In this document: positions 16,041-22,079 of the stretch, in pieces
Numbering within the stretch: position 1 is the first letter of the stretch
How the letters are laid out: every line of letters begins with the position of its first letter
Assembly (NCBI GenBank): GCA_946886405.1
Contig: CAMPIO010000057.1
Location: 1 to 22,079, forward strand
Length of the DNA stretch: 22,079 nt
Reading direction: 5' to 3'
From: an uncultured Pseudoxanthomonas sp.
GTDB taxonomy: Bacteria; Pseudomonadota; Gammaproteobacteria; Xanthomonadales; Xanthomonadaceae
Notes under the pieces: generated by a model
What the model was told of the DNA's origin: nothing
Database searches by the model: none
What the model saw: only the letters and a program-made list of their open reading frames with translations
Made by a program: the position numbers and the translations under genes

Positions 16041-16847
16041 ATGAACACGCCTCTTTCCTTTATCGATCCCCGCTCACTGGCCGCCGCCGCCCGCCTCCGT
16101 GTGGTGCTGGTCGGCACCCAGCACCCCGGCAACATCGGTGCCGCCGCGCGCGCATTGAAGACGATGGGGCTGGCGCGCCTGGTGCTGGTCGCACCCGAGG
16201 ACTATCCCAGCGACGAGGCCTACCGGCGCGCTGCCGGTGCCGATGACCTGCTGGGAGACGCCCCGGTGATGGCCACGTTGGCCGAGGCGGTGGCGGACTG
16301 CCATTTCGTCCTGGGATGCACGGCGCGCAGCCGTCGCGTCCAGCTCGAGGAGCATGCACCACGCCAGGCCGCCGCCCTGGCGGTCGCCCGGGCGGCGGCG
16401 GGGGGCGAAGTGGCGCTGGTGTTCGGCCGCGAGCGCACCGGCCTGAGCAATGAGGAATTGCAGCTCTGCCACGCGGCCGTGCATATCCCCGCAAACCCGG
16501 ACTACAGCTCGCTGAACCTGGCGGCCGCCGTGCAGGTGCTGGCCTACGAACTGAGGCTTGCGCTGCTGGAGGGCGTGGTAACGGCGCCTGCGGAACAGGC
16601 CCACCCGGACGAGACTCCCGCAAGCCATGCACACATGGAAGGGTTCTTCGCCCAACTCGGCGAGACGCTGGACGCGATCGACTTCCACAAGGGACGTACC
16701 CCCGACTCCGCCATGCGCAAGCTGCGTCGCCTGTTTGCCAAGGCCGATCTGAACGAGCAGGAGGTCAGGCTGCTGCGCGGCATCCTCGCCGATGCCCAGC
16801 GCATGGCCCGGCTGGCGGGCGATCGCGGGACTGGATCACTGTCTTGA
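16041..16847 (+). CDS. trmJ: tRNA (cytidine/uridine-32-2'-O)-methyltransferase
   Basis: TrmJ is a SPOUT methyltransferase that methylates the 2'-OH of nucleotide 32 in the tRNA anticodon loop. The 268-residue product shows the SPOUT motifs: [14 protein letters not shown] (26-39), [15 protein letters not shown] (126-140) and [17 protein letters not shown] (149-165), which build the knotted S-adenosylmethionine site. The C-terminal part (about 198-262) is a helical tail containing [19 protein letters not shown], typical of TrmJ. The ATG at 16041 is chosen because homology begins soon after it. The stop codon overlaps a TTG that could start the next gene, suggesting an operon with the downstream pair. 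Confidence 0.94.
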   Translation: MNTPLSFIDPRSLAAAARLRVVLVGTQHPGNIGAAARALKTMGLARLVLVAPEDYPSDEAYRRAAGADDLLGDAPVMATLAEAVADCHFVLGCTARSRRVQLEEHAPRQAAALAVARAAAGGEVALVFGRERTGLSNEELQLCHAAVHIPANPDYSSLNLAAAVQVLAYELRLALLEGVVTAPAEQAHPDETPASHAHMEGFFAQLGETLDAIDFHKGRTPDSAMRKLRRLFAKADLNEQEVRLLRGILADAQRMARLAGDRGTGSLS

Positions 16848-16897
16848 GTTCACGTTTTCCGATAGGCTGCCGCCATCGTTCTGGCGGGCGCCTATCG

Positions 16898-17827
16898 TTG
16901 CGTACAACCTGGTTCCGCCTGGCGCTGGCCGTGATCGGCGCGGCCCTGCTCCCCGCCACCATCGCCCCGGCGACCGCTGCCGGCGACGAACGCGTCCTCG
17001 TCCTTGGGCGCATCAGCGATGATCCGAAGGCGCATTACGAGCAGCTCAAGCCGCTGCTGGACTACGTGGTCCCGCGGATGCGCGATGTCGGCATCACCGA
17101 AGGCCGCATCCTGATGGCGCGTGACGCGCAGCAGATGACCAGCTACCTGCGCCGTGGCCGCGTGGACTGGGTCACCGAGACCGCAGGTACCGGCATGCGG
17201 CTGCAGGAGCGCGCAGGCGCGCGCGCCATGCTGCTTACCGAACGCGGTGGCGTCAGCCGTTACCACGGGGTGTTCTTCGTCCGGCGCGACAGCGGGCTGG
17301 AGCGCCTGACGGACCTCAAGGGCCGCACCGTGGCCTTCCAGAACACGGCCTCGACCAGCGCCTACTTCGCGCCCTCCGTCGCGTTGCTGGATGCGGGGCA
17401 GCGGATGGAGATCCTGCTCTCGCCGATGGACCGGCCATCCGCCGACTCCGTGGGTTACGTGTTCGCCCGATCCGAGCTCAACATCGCCGCCTGGGTGCAC
17501 AAGCGCCTGGTCGATGCCGGGGTGGTCAGCAACCTCGACTGGGACGATGTGCGCCGCATGCCGCCGTCCTTCCGCCGCGACTTCCGTGTCATCCACGAGA
17601 CGCAGGATTTCCCTCGCGCACTGGAAATGGTGCGCGGCGATCTCGATCCGAAGATCGAGGCGCGACTGCGCGAGGTGCTGCTGGAAGCTGCCGGCGACCC
17701 CGCCGCGCGCGATGCATTGAACGTCTTCTTCCGCACCACCCGGTTCCTGCCGGTCGACCCGGTGTCGCAGCAGGCGCTCGATGACCTGCGCCGCGGCGTC
17801 ACCCGGGTCCGGGAGCAGGTCGAATGA
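16898..17827 (+). CDS. PhnD-like periplasmic phosphate/phosphonate-type binding protein
   Basis: The product (309 residues from this start) has a signal peptide (RTTWFRLALAVIGAALLPAT, then IAPATAAGDE) and the PhnD-type fold pattern: VLVLGRISDDPKAHYEQLKP, YLRRGRVDWVTETAGTGMRL, YHGVFFVRRDSGLERLTDLK, GRTVAFQNTASTSAYFAPS and RVIHETQDFPR. No ATG starts are available near the N-terminus. TTG at 16898 gives an ideal signal peptide; TTG at 16844 overlaps the trmJ stop and would add 18 residues. No ABC permease or ATPase gene is adjacent. Its stop overlaps the start of the GGDEF-EAL gene by 4 bases (ATGA), so it likely senses a ligand for that protein. Ligand unknown; phosphonate or phosphate specificity is not shown. 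Confidence 0.8.
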   Translation: MRTTWFRLALAVIGAALLPATIAPATAAGDERVLVLGRISDDPKAHYEQLKPLLDYVVPRMRDVGITEGRILMARDAQQMTSYLRRGRVDWVTETAGTGMRLQERAGARAMLLTERGGVSRYHGVFFVRRDSGLERLTDLKGRTVAFQNTASTSAYFAPSVALLDAGQRMEILLSPMDRPSADSVGYVFARSELNIAAWVHKRLVDAGVVSNLDWDDVRRMPPSFRRDFRVIHETQDFPRALEMVRGDLDPKIEARLREVLLEAAGDPAARDALNVFFRTTRFLPVDPVSQQALDDLRRGVTRVREQVE

Positions 17828-19944
17828 AGCCCATGCGGTTCGGCCTGCAGGCCCGTTTCCTGGTGGCCATGGCGCTCATGCTGGTGGTCGTGATCGCGTT
17901 GCTGGGCACCTTGTTGCACCGGCAGAAGGTGATGCAGCAGGAAGTCGCCGACCTGGGGCGCGAGGCCATGCACGGCATGGTCGAAGACAGCCTGCGCCGC
18001 CACGGTGAAGCCACCGTCGACCAGCTGGGCGATGCGCTGGCCAATCCGCTGTACTACTTCGACCTCGACACGATCGGCAGCATCGTGCGATCGGCGCAGA
18101 AGGAGCCGGACGTCAGCTACGTGCTGGTGTACGACAACCAGGGACGGATCATCCACGACGGTACCGCCGACATCGCGGTGTACGGGCAGACGATGACCGA
18201 TCCGCTGGCCTACGAAGCGGTGAATGCGCGCAGCATGCATACGCAGTGGTCGGCGCAGATCGTGGATGTGTCCGAGCCGATCATGATCGGCAGCGAGCGG
18301 ATCGGCGGCGTGCGCGTGGGCTATTCGGTGGCTTCGGTGCGCGCCTACGAGGAGAAGGCGATCACCGCCGCGCGCACGCGACTCAATGAACTGGGGGCGC
18401 GGCACCTGGGCTGGATCGCGCTGTTGCTGGCGGCGCTGGTGGCGGTGTGCGTGGCGATCGTGGTCTATGCGCAACGCACGCTGGTCAGGCCGATCCGCCA
18501 GTTGGCGCGGGCCGCGCACGATATAGAAGTAGGCAACTACAACGGCGAGCGCATGGCCAGCGAACGCCAGGATGAAGTCGGCGAACTCGTCCGCGCGTTC
18601 GGCACGATGAGCGACAGCATCGCGCGGCACGATCGCGACGTGCGACGCATGGCCTATACCGATTCGCTGACCGGATTGACCAACCGCCTGGCGTTCCGCG
18701 AGAGTCTGGATCACCGCCTGATGATGCTGCGCGGCGCCGGCCGCCAACTGGCGTTGCTGTTCGCCGACATCGACGACTTCAAGCGCGTCAACGACACCCT
18801 GGGTCACGAGGCGGGCGACGAAGTCCTGCAGCAGTTCGCGCACCGCATCCGCGACGCGGTCGAACTGATGGGCGGTGACGACGCCTTGCTGGCGCGCTTC
18901 GGTGGCGATGAGTTCGTGATCCTGATCCAGGACGGCGATGTGCGTGCCAGTGCCACCCGACTTGCCGAGAAGCTGGTGGCGGAACTGGGTCGTCCGATCG
19001 TGGTGCAGGAGCGGCAGGTATTCCTGGGTACCTCCATCGGCATCACCCTGTTCCCGGAAGATGCCTCGGGCGCCACCGCGCTGATGAAGAACGGCGACAT
19101 CGCGATGTACCAGGCCAAGGTGGCGGGCAAGAACTGCTACCGCTTCTACAGCCGCGCGATGGACCAGGCGGTCGAGCGTCGCGTACGCATGGAACAGGAA
19201 CTGCGCGGCGCCTGGGAGCGCGGCGAACTGAGCCTGATGTACCAACCGGTTTTCCGCATGGCCGACAGCCGCATCGTCGGCGCCGAAGCGCTGCTGCGCT
19301 GGCAGCATCCGGAACTCGGCATGGTGGCGCCCTCGGTGTTCATCGACGTGGCCGAGCAGAGTGGGTTGATCGAAAGCATTGGTCCGCGCGTGCTGCGTGC
19401 TGCCTGTGCCGCCGCCGCACGCTGGAGTACCGACCGCGATGCGTTGGACCCGCTCTTCGTCTCGGTCAATGTGTCGCCCCGCCAGTTGCGCAACGGCGAC
19501 CTGCCGGATGTCGTCGCCGAGTGCCTGCGCGATACCGGACTCGCGGCATCGCGCCTGCACCTGGAACTGACCGAGACGGCCGTCATCAGCGACGAAGCGC
19601 ATGCCAGCGCGTTGCTGGCCACGCTGCACCGTACCGGCGTGAAGGTGTGGCTGGACGACTTCGGCACCGGTTTCTCGGGCCTGAGCCACCTGCGCCGCGT
19701 GCCGGTGGATGGCGTGAAGATCGACCGCAGCTTCATCGCCGACATGCTGCGCGACCCGGACGATCTGGCGCTGACGACCGCGATCATCGCCATGGCGCAT
19801 TCGCTGGGTATCACCGTGGTGGCCGAAGGCGTGGAGAAGGAAGGCCAGTTCAACCTGCTGCGCGAGCGTGGCTGCGACCTGGCGCAGGGCTACTGGTTGG
19901 GCTATCCGGTGACCGCGGCGGAGTTCGCGCAGCTGGTCGCGTGA
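17824..19944 (+). CDS. Membrane GGDEF-EAL protein (c-di-GMP turnover)
   Basis: The 706-residue product has a transmembrane helix (about 12-31), a periplasmic domain (about 32-195) resembling CHASE8-type sensors (NPLYYFDLDTIGSIVRS, then VSYVLVYDNQGRIIHDG), a second helix (196-216), a HAMP linker (about 217-270), a GGDEF domain (about 275-440) and an EAL domain (about 455-700). The GGDEF motif is intact at 360-364 (ARFGGDEF). The EAL motif is intact (AEALLRW, E488), with NVSPRQL, ELTET, DDFGTGFSGL and KIDRSFI also present. An RxxD inhibitory site is absent before GGDEF. Both cyclase and phosphodiesterase activity are possible. Coupling to the upstream binding protein suggests periplasmic ligand control. 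The start ATG overlaps the previous stop. Confidence 0.95.
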   Translation: MKPMRFGLQARFLVAMALMLVVVIALLGTLLHRQKVMQQEVADLGREAMHGMVEDSLRRHGEATVDQLGDALANPLYYFDLDTIGSIVRSAQKEPDVSYVLVYDNQGRIIHDGTADIAVYGQTMTDPLAYEAVNARSMHTQWSAQIVDVSEPIMIGSERIGGVRVGYSVASVRAYEEKAITAARTRLNELGARHLGWIALLLAALVAVCVAIVVYAQRTLVRPIRQLARAAHDIEVGNYNGERMASERQDEVGELVRAFGTMSDSIARHDRDVRRMAYTDSLTGLTNRLAFRESLDHRLMMLRGAGRQLALLFADIDDFKRVNDTLGHEAGDEVLQQFAHRIRDAVELMGGDDALLARFGGDEFVILIQDGDVRASATRLAEKLVAELGRPIVVQERQVFLGTSIGITLFPEDASGATALMKNGDIAMYQAKVAGKNCYRFYSRAMDQAVERRVRMEQELRGAWERGELSLMYQPVFRMADSRIVGAEALLRWQHPELGMVAPSVFIDVAEQSGLIESIGPRVLRAACAAAARWSTDRDALDPLFVSVNVSPRQLRNGDLPDVVAECLRDTGLAASRLHLELTETAVISDEAHASALLATLHRTGVKVWLDDFGTGFSGLSHLRRVPVDGVKIDRSFIADMLRDPDDLALTTAIIAMAHSLGITVVAEGVEKEGQFNLLRERGCDLAQGYWLGYPVTAAEFAQLVA

Positions 19945-19958
19945 GGAAGTGGGCTGTT

Positions 19959-20095
19959 GTAGGAGCGACGTAAGTCGCGACCGCACGCCTGAAGATCACG
20001 GATATCTTTCGAAGGCCCTCATTCCTGCCGCCTTGCTGTCAGGCGGAAGGACACAGGTATCTCGATTCGGCGGTCGCGACTTACGTCGCTCCTAC
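19959..20095. repeat. GTAG REP pair, GGAGCGACGT class (second copy)
   Basis: The left arm GTAGGAGCGACGTAAGTCGC (from 19959) and the right arm GCGACTTACGTCGCTCCTAC (ending 20095) are inverted copies. Each holds the small stem GCGAC-GTAA-GTCGC, and pairing continues into GACCGC/GCGGTC. The centre of about 90 bp is unlike that of the 14960 copy. It lies between the convergent GGDEF-EAL and ExoD-family genes and is the only feature seen in this 164-bp gap. Confidence 0.8.
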
Positions 20096-20108
20096 GAAAG
20101 CATGCCGG

Positions 20109-20735
20109 CTAGAACCACTTCGCGATCAGTGCACTCGTCGCTTCGACCAGATTGCCCGACAGGAAACCGAACACGACCACGGCGATGCCGCCGGCGATCC
20201 ACGCCACCAGCAGCAGGGCGCCATCGCGCTCCAGCAGCGCCAGGGCGAACAGCAGCAGCAGGAAGCCGAACACATAGTTGGTGAAGGGAATCGGCAACGC
20301 CAGCAGGATGCCCAGCAACACCAGCAGCAGTCCGGTGAAGCTGAGTGCGATGCGGTTGTCGAGGAAGCCCGCCATGCGCGGGCGCACCAGCTTTTCCAGT
20401 CGGCGCAGCCAGGGGGCCATGCGCTGGCGGAAGCGGATCATCGCGCTGCGGTGGGGGCCGCGCTTGGCCAGAAACGCGGGCAGCCAGACCTTGCGCATGC
20501 CGAGCAGCAACTGCACGCCCACCAGGATCACCATCGGGCCGCCGATGGCGCCGCCTACGCCGGGCACCGGGATGAAGGCAGGCAGCACGCCGATGAAGAG
20601 CAGCATGCCGAAGGCCGCCGGGCCGAAATCCTTGAGCAGGTCGCCGATCCGCAGTACTTCCTCGGGATCGCCGGCCGCGAAGCCGTCGAGCAGCGCGGCC
20701 GTGCTGGTGTGGTGCGGTTTTTCGTCGGCGGTCAT
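20109..20735 (-). CDS. ExoD-family membrane protein
   Basis: The 208-residue product has an amphipathic N-terminus (about 1-36, LLDGFAAGDPEEVLRIGDLL) and hydrophobic segments at about 38-58, 62-80, 129-148, 150-170 and 172-193. The pattern VLPAFIPVPGVGGAIGGPMV with the following basic stretch RFRQRMAPWLRRLEKLVRPR fits the ExoD family (exopolysaccharide synthesis, first described in rhizobia), whose biochemical role is not established. The ATG at 20735 lies one base after the stop codon of the upstream CorC-type gene (TGA-C-ATG), so translation is probably coupled. Identification rests on my memory of the family pattern. Confidence 0.75.
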   Translation of the reverse strand: MTADEKPHHTSTAALLDGFAAGDPEEVLRIGDLLKDFGPAAFGMLLFIGVLPAFIPVPGVGGAIGGPMVILVGVQLLLGMRKVWLPAFLAKRGPHRSAMIRFRQRMAPWLRRLEKLVRPRMAGFLDNRIALSFTGLLLVLLGILLALPIPFTNYVFGFLLLLFALALLERDGALLLVAWIAGGIAVVVFGFLSGNLVEATSALIAKWF

Positions 20736-20736
20736 G

Positions 20737-22074
20737 TCAGACCGCCAGATCTTCGCCGTCGGTCTCCGGCAGCTTCTGAAGCAGCAGCTTGTCGATGCGT
20801 GCACCGTCCAGGTCGACCACTTCGAAGCGCCAGCCCGCCCAGTCAAGGTGTTCGCCGACATGCGGGATGCGGCCGAACCGTTCGATCATCAGACCGGCGA
20901 CCGTGTTGTATTCGTCATCGTCGGGCAACGCCAGGCCGCCGAGCAGTTCGCGCAGGTCGTCGTTGGGCAGCGAGCCGTCCACCAGCAGCGAGCCGTCGTC
21001 GCGCACCACGACCAGTGGCGCGTCCTCCGTGTTCTCGCTCGCCTGCAGGCGACCGACCACCGCGCCCATCAGATCGCTCAAGGTCACCAGGCCCTGGATC
21101 TCACCGTACTCGTCGACCACGAGTGCCAGCGACTGCTGTTCTTCTCGGAAGATCTCCAGCAGCTTCATCGCGTGGGTGGACTCGGACACGAACAAGGGTT
21201 CGCGCAACTTGACGAAGAGGTCCGGCTTGGTCGCGCCGAAGCGGTCCAGCAGGGATTTCACCTCAAGTACGCCCACCACGTCCTGGTCGCTGCCGCGATA
21301 GACCGGGAAGCGTGAAAATGCCGACGCGTGCATGGTCTGCAGGTTGTCTTCGTACGCCGCAGCCGCGTCTAGCCAGATGATCTTCTTGCGCGGCGTCATC
21401 AGGCTGTCCGCTGTGCGGTCGCCCAGGCGCAGCACGCGGTTCATCATGTTGCGCTCGTCGGCGTCGATCACGCCGGCCTCGTGGCCCTCCGACACGAGCA
21501 TGCGGATTTCTTCTTCACTGATGCTGGTCGCCTCGTCCTTGCCAAGGCCGAGCAGGCGCAGGACCAGGCGGGTGGTGTGCGAGAGCAGCCAGACGAAGGG
21601 GAAGGCAGCCTTAGCCAACCAGCCCATCGGTACCGCCACGACGCCGGCAATCTTCTCAGGCGCCGTGATCGCGAGACGCTTGGGCACCAATTCGCCGAAG
21701 ATCAGTGTCATGAAGGTGATCAAGGCGACAGCAAGGGTCTTGCCTATCAGTTCCGACCAGGGCTGGGGCTCACCGACAAGAGTGAAGGTCGCCGACAGGG
21801 ACGGGAACACGCCCTGCAGCCATTCGGCAATGGCCATGCCGATGGCTTCACCACCGAACAGGCCCGTCAGCACGCCGATCAGGGTGATGCCGATCTGGAC
21901 GGTGGAAAGAAAACTCTCGGGCTTCTCGGACAGGTCCAGCGCGCGCTGGGCGCGATGGCTGGTCTGGGCCATTTGCTTCAGGCGGCTCTTGCGCGAGGTC
22001 ATGACCGACATCTCGGACATGGCGAAGAAGCCGTTCACCAGCACGAGGGCGAAAACAATGATCAGCTCAAGCAC
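20737..22074 (-). CDS. CNNM/CorC-type membrane transporter (DUF21-CBS-CorC_HlyC)
   Basis: The 445-residue product has a DUF21/CNNM transmembrane domain (about 1-185; LVNGFFAMSEMSVMTSRKSR, LGITLIGVLTG-like segments, GELVPKRLAI), two CBS domains (about 205-330; DSLMTPRKKIIWLD, FPVYRGSDQDVVGVL, LALVVDEYGEIQGLVTLSDLM) and a C-terminal CorC_HlyC domain (about 345-430; EYNTVAGLMIERFGRIPHVG). Relatives act in magnesium or sodium export; older annotations call them hemolysins. The first codon read here is GTG at 22074, only five bases before the window end, so the ribosome site is not visible and a start further out is possible. It is cotranscribed with the ExoD-family gene. Confidence 0.92.
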   Translation of the reverse strand: MLELIIVFALVLVNGFFAMSEMSVMTSRKSRLKQMAQTSHRAQRALDLSEKPESFLSTVQIGITLIGVLTGLFGGEAIGMAIAEWLQGVFPSLSATFTLVGEPQPWSELIGKTLAVALITFMTLIFGELVPKRLAITAPEKIAGVVAVPMGWLAKAAFPFVWLLSHTTRLVLRLLGLGKDEATSISEEEIRMLVSEGHEAGVIDADERNMMNRVLRLGDRTADSLMTPRKKIIWLDAAAAYEDNLQTMHASAFSRFPVYRGSDQDVVGVLEVKSLLDRFGATKPDLFVKLREPLFVSESTHAMKLLEIFREEQQSLALVVDEYGEIQGLVTLSDLMGAVVGRLQASENTEDAPLVVVRDDGSLLVDGSLPNDDLRELLGGLALPDDDEYNTVAGLMIERFGRIPHVGEHLDWAGWRFEVVDLDGARIDKLLLQKLPETDGEDLAV

Positions 22075-22079
22075 GGGAG

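Noticed and set aside
17455..19986. Long minus-strand open frame opposite the GGDEF-EAL gene
   Set aside because: The plus strand carries intact GGDEF and EAL motifs; the antisense frame shows only His/Arg/Gln-rich sequence and spans two unrelated genes.

Overview
The window looks like chromosomal DNA of a high-GC gammaproteobacterium, most probably a member of the Xanthomonadaceae (Pseudoxanthomonas, Stenotrophomonas or Lysobacter type). The reasons are the GC-rich coding sequence throughout, the queA-tgt-yajC-secD-secF order, the divergent suhB/trmJ pair, and many intergenic GTAG-headed hairpins of the kind known as REP/SMAG elements in Stenotrophomonas. I see no rRNA, tRNA, CRISPR array, insertion sequence, phage gene or replication origin. 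The family assignment is inference from gene content, not a database match.

Layout. (1) 1-140: a cluster of three GTAG hairpins inside a 90-bp-period direct repeat. (2) 147-779: upp on the minus strand. (3) 892-6689: a phosphate-scavenging block. A TonB-dependent receptor (minus) is divergent from a plus-strand run of a divergent beta-propeller-phytase-like lipoprotein, an exported purple-acid-phosphatase-like metallophosphoesterase and an exported inorganic pyrophosphatase. (4) 6801-8850: a class III aminotransferase (minus) divergent from an Lrp/AsnC regulator (plus). (5) 8904-14896: queA, tgt, yajC, secD, secF, which are queuosine tRNA modification and the Sec translocon accessory complex. 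(6) 15124-15945: suhB (minus), divergent from (7) 16041-19944: trmJ, a PhnD-like periplasmic binding protein and a GGDEF-EAL protein with overlapping stop/start codons. (8) 20109-22074: an ExoD-family membrane protein downstream of, and almost overlapping, a CNNM/CorC-type transporter (both minus).

How the genes may work together. The phosphate block reads as an outer-envelope route for organic phosphate. A receptor in the outer membrane, a lipoprotein related to phytases, a secreted phosphatase and a secreted pyrophosphatase would release orthophosphate in the periplasm. The shared receptor/phytase intergenic region carries heptamers in 11-bp phase placed like a PhoB-dependent promoter. The PhnD-like protein has no ABC transporter beside it and is coupled to a membrane c-di-GMP enzyme, so it is more likely a ligand sensor than a transporter part.

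The most striking non-coding signal is the GTAG hairpin family. Five head-to-head pairs and a triple cluster fill nearly every longer intergenic gap. One supplies the stop codon of the pyrophosphatase gene and another ends at its ribosome binding site. Apart from the REP-filled gaps there is no stretch over 300 bases without a gene.
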